Assembly (NCBI GenBank): GCA_011620785.1 | Contig: WOYM01000062.1 | Location: forward strand, 1-8,477 | DNA from: Methanothrix sp. | GTDB lineage: Archaea; Halobacteriota; Methanosarcinia; Methanotrichales; Methanotrichaceae | Length of the DNA: 8,477 nt | Direction: 5' to 3' | Shown: positions 1 through 4,733 of the stretch, piece after piece | Layout: each line of letters begins with the position of its first letter | How positions within the stretch are numbered: the stretch's first letter is position 1 | The notes under the pieces: model-generated | The model's database searches: none | What the model was told of the DNA's origin: nothing | What the model saw: only the letters and a program-made list of their open reading frames with translations | Translations under genes and position numbers: made by a program

Positions 1-383
1 GCATCCGAAAGCAGGTTCATGTCATTGGTGGAAAATGTCTTGTTGCCTGACGATCCATCGATCTCGTGCACTATTCCCTTCGAGCTGGTGGTGGTATTGG
101 TGATGAGAACCGGCTTGCTAAGATCTATCGGAGCGGTCCTCTTCTGCATCAGCATATTTGGATCTTCTCCGAAGTTGGCCCTCACCCAGGCATTATATTC
201 GTCAACCTTGGCGTTGAAGCCATCGATATTCTTTCCGTCAAGGGCAAGCTGGTATGCTTGACCCATCTCAAAGCCCTTCTTGAAGCCATCAATGGCTCCG
301 CTCTGCCAGTCGGTATATTCTGCGGCCACTGCCAGGCCCGCCAGACACAGAAATATCGAAATATATACGATTTTATTCTTCAT
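1..383 (-). CDS. Secreted protein of unknown function (5' part, runs off window)
   Basis: An uninterrupted reading frame of 127 full codons starts at ATG 383 and leaves the window at base 1, so the C-terminus is not visible. The first 21 or so residues (MKNKIVYISIFLCLAGLAVA) form a Sec-type signal peptide with a likely cleavage site after AVA or AVAA. The mature part begins with EYTDWQSGAIDGFKKGFEMG, looks soluble and helical, then turns Thr/Ser/Asn-rich (ITNTTTSS) with possible N-glycosylation sequons. The start is supported by a Shine-Dalgarno-like GAGGAGTG at 391-398, seven bases upstream. I do not recognise the family. It lies downstream of two other secreted-protein genes on the same strand but does not share their LWSWG core or repeats in the visible part. 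An exported or cell-surface role is inferred from the signal peptide only. Confidence 0.75.
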   Translation of the reverse strand, partial: MKNKIVYISIFLCLAGLAVAAEYTDWQSGAIDGFKKGFEMGQAYQLALDGKNIDGFNAKVDEYNAWVRANFGEDPNMLMQKRTAPIDLSKPVLITNTTTSSKGIVHEIDGSSGNKTFSTNDMNLLSD

Positions 384-390
384 ATTCAAT

Positions 391-398
391 CACTCCTC
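391..398 (-). promoter_or_regulatory. Ribosome binding site of the partial secreted protein
   Basis: On the minus strand GAGGAGTG followed by ATT precedes ATG 383 by seven bases. It pairs with the archaeal 16S 3' end (GGAGGTGAT-type site, with one base missing). It fixes the start of a gene that has no other in-frame alternative nearby. Confidence 0.55.
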
Positions 399-432
399 TA
401 TTCGATTGCACTCATTAACGGCAGCATTTCTG

Positions 433-450
433 CCAATAATATCAAACTCC
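433..450 (-). promoter_or_regulatory. Putative archaeal TATA/BRE for the partial secreted protein
   Basis: The minus strand reads GGAGTTTGATATTATTGG, an A/T-rich TATA-like core after a purine-rich BRE-like stretch, about 59 bases before ATG 383. A transcription start about 25 bases downstream would leave a leader of roughly 30 bases, long enough to hold the Shine-Dalgarno site. Weak consensus match, so tentative. Confidence 0.3.
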
Positions 451-478
451 GCTCTTATCCTGCATGTGAGCAGAGCGG
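449..478. repeat. 7-bp inverted repeat between two secreted-protein genes
   Basis: Perfect arms CCGCTCT (449-455) and AGAGCGG (472-478) are separated by 16 bases. On the minus strand the hairpin follows the stop of the repeat-protein gene (519) by about 40 bases and is followed by the T-rich GAGTTTGATATTATT, so it could be a transcription terminator. It also abuts the putative promoter of the next gene and could be an operator. The sequence does not decide between these. Confidence 0.35.
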
Positions 479-518
479 CCATCCATTCCAGTCATTTCAA
501 GATATATCCTGGAAGCTC

Positions 519-1004
519 CTATCTCAACACCGGTGGCAATGAGTAACTGCTGCTCTTCGCAACAACAGGGATGTCTGCACCGGCATAGCCATCCACATAG
601 AATGGCTCATTGGTGTAAGGATCCAGGTAGAAGTACTTCGTCTCCCCAGTCCTGGGGATCTTGTAGGCATATATCGGATACCCCTTGAAGGGATCGACTC
701 CCACTTGAGCTATCCCGCTCTCTGTGATGTTGAAATCCTTCCAGCTGTTGAATGGATCGGTCAGGATCTCTCCATCCACAAGAACGCTTCCCTTGGGCGC
801 GCTTCCCCAACTCCAAAGGGTATCATTCTCGCTGGTATTCTCGCTTTTTTCCTTTGATTGGGAATCAATGGCCTCCAGGCTTGCCAGGATAGACCTACCG
901 GAATCTCCACTTAGAGTCTGATAGCTGCCAGTGCTCTGAGCAGAAGAGTTCGCTAGCAAGAGACAAGCTAATGCCAACACAATCACTGCTAATGCAGTCT
1001 TCAT
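519..1004 (-). CDS. Secreted 12-residue-repeat protein, short paralog (161 aa)
   Basis: The product starts MKTALAVIVLALACLLLANS and has a Sec signal peptide with probable cleavage after SSA (residue 22); LALAC could alternatively be read as a lipobox. After a Ser/Glu/Asn-rich linker with sequons (NTS, NDT) comes a conserved block LWSWGSAPKGS (63-73). About three 12-residue units (101-136) follow, each roughly xYxDPxTGxPxY, and the chain ends SYSLPPVLR. It is a clear paralog of the 181-residue protein immediately upstream: same N-terminus, core block, repeat type and C-terminus, but fewer repeats. ATG 1004 is chosen because it begins the signal peptide and the upstream ATG at about 1019 is out of frame. 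No known family is recognised; a cell-surface or secreted structural or binding role is inferred. Confidence 0.8.
   Translation of the reverse strand: MKTALAVIVLALACLLLANSSAQSTGSYQTLSGDSGRSILASLEAIDSQSKEKSENTSENDTLWSWGSAPKGSVLVDGEILTDPFNSWKDFNITESGIAQVGVDPFKGYPIYAYKIPRTGETKYFYLDPYTNEPFYVDGYAGADIPVVAKSSSYSLPPVLR
597..704 (-). repeat. Coding tandem repeat, 36-bp (12-residue) period, about 3 units
   Basis: Residues 101-136 of the short paralog divide into VGVDPFKGYPIY, AYKIPRTGETKY and FYLDPYTNEPFY. Aromatic residues recur at positions 2 and 12, D or N-P at 4-5, and G, P or turn residues at 7-10. This pattern is typical of short beta-hairpin units. The DNA copies are diverged, so this is a protein-level repeat rather than a recent DNA slippage array. 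Confidence 0.65.
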
Positions 1005-1038
1005 ACCGAACCCACCATGCTGAGATTGATGCCTGATG

Positions 1039-1052
1039 ATAAAAGGCTTTCG
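1039..1052 (-). promoter_or_regulatory. Promoter (BRE/TATA-like) of the short repeat-protein gene
   Basis: The minus strand reads CGAAAGCCTTTTAT: a purine-rich BRE-like CGAAA followed by a TATA-like CTTTTAT. Its edge is 35 bases from ATG 1004. The same 14 bases occur at the same distance in front of the upstream paralog (1651-1664). The geometry predicts a transcription start near 1016 and a leader of about 12 bases carrying GGTGGG. Confidence 0.55.
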
Positions 1053-1070
1053 CAGGTCATTTTATCAATT

Positions 1071-1616
1071 TTATCTGAGTATTGGTGGCAATGAGTATTG
1101 CTCTTCTTCGATGTACTGGCCGGAGATGGGAGTGAAGCTGGCATATATCGGCTCGCCGGTCTCCGGATTAAAGTAGACGTAGACCAGTTTTCCGCTATTG
1201 GAATCTGTGTATGTATAGTAGTGCTGCCCGGTGATTGGATCCACATATGTTTTGACTCTATCCCCAGTGACCGGATCGAAATAGGAATAAGCTGGGGTGT
1301 CTCCATAGGGATCCACGAACGAATCGCCCAGCCAATCGCGAATAACGCTCAGGTTCTTCAATGTGTACCGGGGATCGCCGATGATATTACCGTCCACGAT
1401 CAGGCTGCCCTTGGGCGCTCCTCCCCAGCTCCATAGACTTTGATTGCTCTCGCTTTTTGATGCCGTCTCGGCGTCCGATGCTCCGATGTTGCTCAATACA
1501 TTTCTGCCGTAGTCTCCACCAATGCTCTGGAAGCTGCTCTTCTCCTGAGCAAGGGCGTTTCCGGCCAAGAGGCATGCTATCAGCAATGCCATTGCTGCTG
1601 CAAATGCAGTCTTCAT
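1071..1616 (-). CDS. Secreted 12-residue-repeat protein, long paralog (181 aa)
   Basis: The product starts MKTAFAAAMALLIACLLAGN with a Sec signal peptide, likely cut after ALA at residue 23 (a lipobox LIAC is an alternative). A linker of about 35 residues is followed by the conserved block LWSWGGAPKGS (61-71). Six consecutive 12-residue units then fill residues 99-170, including SYFDPVTGDRVK, TYVDPITGQHYY and VYFNPETGEPIY, and the chain ends YSLPPILR. The frame stays open upstream to 1766, but ATG 1616 is chosen: the signal peptide begins there, the paralog begins at the same residue, and the promoter at 1651-1664 lies inside the longer version. Compared with its downstream paralog it mainly gains repeat units. 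Family unknown; exported surface role inferred. Confidence 0.8.
   Translation of the reverse strand: MKTAFAAAMALLIACLLAGNALAQEKSSFQSIGGDYGRNVLSNIGASDAETASKSESNQSLWSWGGAPKGSLIVDGNIIGDPRYTLKNLSVIRDWLGDSFVDPYGDTPAYSYFDPVTGDRVKTYVDPITGQHYYTYTDSNSGKLVYVYFNPETGEPIYASFTPISGQYIEEEQYSLPPILR
1107..1322 (-). repeat. Coding tandem repeat, 36-bp (12-residue) period, 6 units
   Basis: Residues 99-170 of the long paralog fall without gaps into six 12-mers: SFVDPYGDTPAY, SYFDPVTGDRVK, TYVDPITGQHYY, TYTDSNSGKLVY, VYFNPETGEPIY and ASFTPISGQYIE. Consensus is roughly [ST]Y-x-D-P-x-T-G-x-x-x-Y. The strict period and aromatic/turn alternation suggest stacked beta-hairpins. Units are diverged at DNA level. Confidence 0.75.
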
Positions 1617-1650
1617 ACTGACCCCACTGATGTTGAAAGGAGCCTTGGCA

Positions 1651-1664
1651 ATAAAAGGCTTTCG
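1651..1664 (-). promoter_or_regulatory. Promoter (BRE/TATA-like) of the long repeat-protein gene
   Basis: CGAAAGCCTTTTAT on the minus strand, exactly 35 bases from ATG 1616, is identical to the element in front of the downstream paralog. A predicted start of transcription near 1628 leaves a leader of about 12 bases with AGTGGGGTC close to the start codon. Confidence 0.55.
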
Positions 1665-1684
1665 AATGCAAGAGCCATTTGTGC

Positions 1685-2623
1685 TCAAAGCCAACCCAAC
1701 TGAGGCAGGGCCTGGAGCAGGGTTGCTCTGAGCAACACATCGATGATCAGAGCCGCAAAGAGCCACGCACGGTAATTGGCGGACTGATAGAAGAACTGCT
1801 CGCCTCTTTTTGCCGTCGGATGGCGCACGAAATCAAGATTCTGACCCAGCAGCCAGCCGCCGGATACAACAGCTGCGATGAAATAGAACCATCCCAGGCC
1901 CGAGGCCAATCCCAGGGCAATGGAAAGAGCGATTCCTACCAGCCAGAAGAGGGTCACCATCTTTGCGGTGATTGGAATGCCGAAGGTGGCGGGAGTGGTG
2001 GGAATTCCCTCTCTTCTGTCGCCCTCAACATCACGGGAGGCATCGCAGTTGGTAAATCCCCAATCGGTGATGCATATCATCGCCGCCAGGATCAGAGAGG
2101 CAGGGTGGATGCCGGCGCCGGCCTTGAAAATCCCCGCCGGCTCCATAGCCAGCCAGACGCCTAAAGGCACCAATCCATAGGATAAGCCCACGAAGATCCA
2201 GGAGAAGGGGGTATTTCTCTTGGCCCAGGCGGAGTAGATGCTTGCAAGTATGGTGGCAGCGACGAGGGCGACAAAGCTCTCGGGGTTAAGGTAGAGGGCA
2301 GCAGACAGGGCGACGAGAAAGAGAAATATTGACCAGAACTGGGCCTGCCTCTTGGTCAGCTTTGCCGAAGGCAGTGGCCGGCAGGGCATGCCGACCTTAT
2401 CCACCTCGATATCGCAGCAGTCGTTATAGACATAAGAGCTGGTGATGGCACAGTAGGCTCCGAGCACCGCTATTACAAAAGGAATCAGTGGGGGGAGAGT
2501 CCCTTCCACCGCATAGACCGCCAAGAGAGCCGAGGCTGCAGGCATGGCGATGTCCATGGGCGCGAGCGGAGGGCGTAGCAGCTCGATATATGCTCTGAAG
2601 TCTGAGAATCCTTGGTTTGTCAT
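1685..2623 (-). CDS. UbiA-family membrane prenyltransferase (312 aa)
   Basis: An integral membrane enzyme that transfers a polyprenyl group from its diphosphate to an acceptor. Both Mg-diphosphate motifs are present: NDCCDIEVD (67-75) and DASRDVEGD (194-202), each followed by the usual basic segment (CRPLPSAKLTKRQ after the first). Around them are about eight or nine hydrophobic segments, and the length is normal for the family. Start: ATG 2623 has GAGGGAGAT nine bases upstream; a TTG at 2632 is in frame but touches that site, so ATG is preferred. The acceptor cannot be read from the sequence. Candidates in a methanogen are digeranylgeranylglyceryl phosphate synthesis (archaeal ether lipid) and methanophenazine synthesis. 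The segment SWIFVGLSYGLVPLGVW seems less like typical lipid-type enzymes, but this is a weak impression. Downstream of the isomerase gene by 46 bases, probably co-transcribed. Confidence 0.88.
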   Translation of the reverse strand: MTNQGFSDFRAYIELLRPPLAPMDIAMPAASALLAVYAVEGTLPPLIPFVIAVLGAYCAITSSYVYNDCCDIEVDKVGMPCRPLPSAKLTKRQAQFWSIFLFLVALSAALYLNPESFVALVAATILASIYSAWAKRNTPFSWIFVGLSYGLVPLGVWLAMEPAGIFKAGAGIHPASLILAAMICITDWGFTNCDASRDVEGDRREGIPTTPATFGIPITAKMVTLFWLVGIALSIALGLASGLGWFYFIAAVVSGGWLLGQNLDFVRHPTAKRGEQFFYQSANYRAWLFAALIIDVLLRATLLQALPQLGWL

Positions 2624-2669
2624 TTTATTCAAATCTCCCTCGGGATTTCATCCTTCGAATACCATGCTA

Positions 2670-3389
2670 TCAGATTACACCTGAAAAGAGATCCAGGTGA
2701 TCCCCGGGCCGGGTCAGATAATCCAGCCGGCCATGCTCCTTGAGCAGAGGGTACATCTCTTTGCCTTTGGCCAGCCCCAGTTGGGAAAGGGTTCTGCCAC
2801 CTGGTGCGTCGGCCCGCCGCAGCTCAGACGCCTCCGGACAGCGCGGGTTCTTGATCCACCCATCGCGGGTAAAGAAATATGCCCCCCCTCCCTTCTCCTT
2901 TATTGGATCATAGAGGGATGAGAAGTCCCTGGCCACGAAATTGGACATCTTGAGGGTCTTATTGGATCGATTGATGGTGATATGCCCGTAATTGGGGGGA
3001 ACCAGGACCTTGTCCCCGACGGCTGCGTTTATGGCCACCACATCGGATAGGTCCTCATTCTGCAGGAGATAGAGCGCCTCGCCCTCGAGCACCTCATAGA
3101 GCTCAGGATAGGTGACGGCAGACCCCGGTGCCAGGGGGTGATAGTGGCCTGCAGTCTTAATGTACTCGCAACCCATCATCCCTGGAGGGATTATGGTGAT
3201 ATCGTATCTCAAGTTCTGGTCTCGAAGCTTATCCCCGTCCGCCCGGCTCAAGAAGAGGTCGCGGAACATATAGTACAGCTCAAAGTTCTCTCTTCCCGCC
3301 AGCCAGCTCTGATCGAATATAACGTCTTTCATGTCAAAGAGCCTGCGAATATCAGGCTCTTTGGTCTTGCCACCAAATTCTAGATCCAT
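2670..3389 (-). CDS. pgi: Glucose-6-phosphate isomerase, archaeal cupin type (239 aa)
   Basis: Interconverts glucose 6-phosphate and fructose 6-phosphate in the cytoplasm, serving gluconeogenesis and glycogen/sugar synthesis in a methanogen. It belongs to the metal-dependent cupin family found in Euryarchaeota, unrelated to bacterial PGI. The cupin core is clear: TAGHYHPL with His82 and His84, PELYEVLEGEALY with Glu96, and PPNYGHITIN with His136. These are the four expected metal ligands. The N-terminal segment (DLEFGGKTKEPDIRRL) and a C-terminal extension after YFFTRDGWIKNP make it longer than the roughly 190-residue Pyrococcus enzyme. ATG 3389 is the first possible start because an in-frame TAG lies two codons upstream. 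GGTGG about ten bases before it may be the ribosome site. It precedes the UbiA-family gene on the same strand. Confidence 0.9.
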   Translation of the reverse strand: MDLEFGGKTKEPDIRRLFDMKDVIFDQSWLAGRENFELYYMFRDLFLSRADGDKLRDQNLRYDITIIPPGMMGCEYIKTAGHYHPLAPGSAVTYPELYEVLEGEALYLLQNEDLSDVVAINAAVGDKVLVPPNYGHITINRSNKTLKMSNFVARDFSSLYDPIKEKGGGAYFFTRDGWIKNPRCPEASELRRADAPGGRTLSQLGLAKGKEMYPLLKEHGRLDYLTRPGDHLDLFSGVI

Positions 3390-3412
3390 CTTCTATGCCA
3401 CCGCTTTCCTTA

Positions 3413-3431
3413 GGACCTCCTGCATTTAAAT
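3413..3431 (-). promoter_or_regulatory. Putative core promoter of pgi
   Basis: The minus strand has the palindromic ATTTAAAT (3424-3431), centred about 38 bases before ATG 3389, the same spacing as in the two repeat-protein promoters. It predicts a leader of about 12 bases. A striking AGGAGGTCC (3413-3421) follows the TATA box but lies upstream of the predicted transcript start, so it is probably not a ribosome site. Confidence 0.4.
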
Positions 3432-3471
3432 GGTCTTCCACTGGCATTCGAGCAATGGAATGGAAAGACCA
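3431..3471. repeat. Imperfect inverted repeat upstream of pgi promoter
   Basis: Arms TGGTCTTCCA (3431-3440) and TGGAAAGACCA (3461-3471) pair with one bulged base. Inside, CATT and AATG extend the symmetry. It directly adjoins the ATTTAAAT box, where an archaeal regulator or activator would bind, but it could also be part of the terminator region of the upstream gene. Confidence 0.35.
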
Positions 3472-3494
3472 AAAGCAAAGCTAGCGCTTAGCTT
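3468..3494 (-). terminator. Putative terminator of the Trp-rich secreted-protein gene
   Basis: Perfect 6-bp arms AAGCTA and TAGCTT enclose GCGCT (3478-3494). On the minus strand the hairpin is followed by TTTGCTTTTGG. It starts 36 bases after the stop codon at 3531. A hairpin plus a T-rich tail fits a terminator, though archaeal termination relies mainly on the T-rich part. Confidence 0.4.
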
Positions 3495-3530
3495 GCCAGT
3501 CTTATCATTCAGGATCTTTAGTTAAAGGAC

Positions 3531-3980
3531 TCAGCAGGCATAAGGAGTGTTGATGGTGAAGTACTCCGTGAGCTCCTTTTTGAAGTCCACTATCACATCC
3601 ACCTTCCAGTTTCCCGGAAGCCTGGCAACGTCAGTTCCCTTGATCTTCAGGCAGCTCCAGACGGGTGCCGCCCACATTCCCGTGAATCCGTCGATGGGCG
3701 GAATGGTGGAAAACGACCGGGCATAGGTTCTGCCCTCGGGCCAGTACCATCTCCACTCCACAGTATGCGGCTTGGAGTCCCGCCAGATAAGCAACCAGGA
3801 GACGGCCTGCTCATCATCGGTGGTAAATGTGTTTGTCCTGTATAGCGGCATGCCGCTATCGGTAATATCCTTGGCTATGGTATGCTCGCTAAGAGGAAAG
3901 AACATAGGATGGGATGCCAGAGCCCCTCCGCCCATGAGCAACAATGCCAACGCCACTAAAGCAAATACTCTCGTTCTCAT
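3531..3980 (-). CDS. Small Trp-rich secreted protein of unknown function (149 aa)
   Basis: The product begins MRTRVFALVALALLLMGGGA, a strong Sec signal peptide with cleavage expected after ALA (residue 22). The mature chain of about 127 residues has eight tryptophans (SWLLIW, EWRWYW, GMWAAPVW, NWK) and only two cysteines, one the very last residue, which could form a disulfide. Alternating hydrophobic/polar segments ending LPGNWKVDVIVDF suggest a beta-sandwich domain; this is inference. ATG 3980 is preferred over an in-frame GTG at 3986 because GGTGAG lies seven bases before it. The gene stands alone, with its own promoter and a terminator-like hairpin. No family is recognised, and it does not resemble the repeat proteins at the left end. 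Confidence 0.72.
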   Translation of the reverse strand: MRTRVFALVALALLLMGGGALASHPMFFPLSEHTIAKDITDSGMPLYRTNTFTTDDEQAVSWLLIWRDSKPHTVEWRWYWPEGRTYARSFSTIPPIDGFTGMWAAPVWSCLKIKGTDVARLPGNWKVDVIVDFKKELTEYFTINTPYAC

Positions 3981-3996
3981 TACCACTCACCATAAC

Positions 3997-4013
3997 TTTG
4001 AAAGCTTTTCAAA
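3997..4013. repeat. Operator-like palindrome at predicted transcription start
   Basis: TTTGAAA (3997-4003) and TTTCAAA (4007-4013) are perfect inverted 7-bp arms around GCT. It lies between the TATA-like element at 4021-4032 and ATG 3980, covering the position where transcription should begin. Binding of a dimeric regulator here would block initiation; this role is inferred from position only. Confidence 0.4.
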
Positions 4014-4020
4014 CCCCAAT

Positions 4021-4033
4021 AGTATATTAATCC
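4021..4033 (-). promoter_or_regulatory. TATA-like promoter of the Trp-rich secreted-protein gene
   Basis: The minus strand reads GGATTAATATACT, a good archaeal TATA-like match with a purine start as BRE. Transcription would begin near 4000, leaving a leader of about 20 bases that includes GGTGAG. A second A/T-rich candidate, ATCTTTTTATGC, lies at 4039-4050. Confidence 0.45.
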
Positions 4034-4092
4034 ATGTAGCATAAAAAGATAACGATTGGGTGATAGAGATAAAAGATAGTGTCAGGCAATTG

Positions 4093-4692
4093 TCAGAGAG
4101 TCAGAGACCTTATGCCCGATCTTCTGGCAATCTCTCGGGGAAGGTCCATGACATGATCCAAGCTATCGATCACATTTCCGTCGCTGGTCAGAACTATTCC
4201 CCTGGTTGCCTTTAGAAGGCGATCGACATCTCTGCCGGTTCTGGCCGTGCCGCAGAGATGGCGCTCTGCCATCATTCCTCTTATCATCTCCGCCATCTCT
4301 CCGCTGCGGCTCATCTGCTGGTCCAGCAGCACCTCTGTTCGGGCGGGACCGGCCTGGGCCAGAAGATCAAGGATCTGGTTGAGGGCAAGAGCGGTGATCG
4401 GGGAGATTTTGTAGCTCCTGAAGATCCCTCTGCTATCTCGCAGGAAGCCGTCATCGCATGAATAGACGGGATGGCCTCCGAGGACGCTCTCGGTGGTGAT
4501 AAGGACATTGTAGCCGTCAATGAAGATGGCCTTATCCTTCAGGTCCTCCAACTTCTGCATCCTGGACCTTCTGATCTGAGCAACGTCCGATTTCACTATT
4601 ACCCTCATCAGGATGAACCTCTCTTCAATCGCCAATCGATGGTGATTGGAGATGAACCTGACCGCAGAGTCCTTGGGGTAGCCCCGGTCCAC
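4093..4692 (-). CDS. DUF434-family protein with PIN/NYN-like C-terminal domain
   Basis: The N-terminal part carries the DUF434 signature RGYPKDSAVRFISNHHRL with a following ERFILMRVIV helix. The C-terminal part reads KAIFIDGYNVLIT, then CDDGFLRDSRG, VLLDQQMS, GRDVDRLL and VLTSDGNVID. An Asp in an IDGYN context followed by spaced acidic residues ending in TSD resembles PIN/NYN-type nucleases, so an RNA-processing role is possible but unproven. Numbering from GTG 4692: Asp59, Asp80/81, Asp124, Asp155/157, Asp171. The start is uncertain. GTG 4692 has GGAGGAGGCGAGG just upstream, but the helix before RGYP (KALEEARYLV), normally part of the domain, lies upstream of it. The only conventional start including that helix is ATG 4923, which would overlap the fumarase beta gene by 190 bases. 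Last gene of the fumarase operon. Confidence 0.78.
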   Translation of the reverse strand: MDRGYPKDSAVRFISNHHRLAIEERFILMRVIVKSDVAQIRRSRMQKLEDLKDKAIFIDGYNVLITTESVLGGHPVYSCDDGFLRDSRGIFRSYKISPITALALNQILDLLAQAGPARTEVLLDQQMSRSGEMAEMIRGMMAERHLCGTARTGRDVDRLLKATRGIVLTSDGNVIDSLDHVMDLPREIARRSGIRSLTL

Positions 4693-4733
4693 CAGATACC
4701 TCGCCTCCTCCAGGGCTTTTGCCGTTTTTGCTT

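Noticed and set aside
66..542. Plus-strand open frame of 158 codons.
   Set aside because: Antisense to the signal-peptide protein at 1-383, which has a start, ribosome site and export signal.
1107..1322. 36-bp periodicity considered as a CRISPR-like array.
   Set aside because: The repeats are contiguous, diverged, coding and have no spacers; the periodicity is of the protein.
1617..1766. Fifty-residue N-terminal extension of the long repeat protein.
   Set aside because: It would place the signal peptide internally, overlap the end of the prenyltransferase gene and include the promoter at 1651-1664.
3394..3421. AGGAGGTCC followed by a mini reading frame GTG-GCA-TAG just before pgi as a regulatory leader peptide.
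   Set aside because: The strong ribosome-site-like sequence lies upstream of the predicted transcription start, and a two-codon frame is easily chance.
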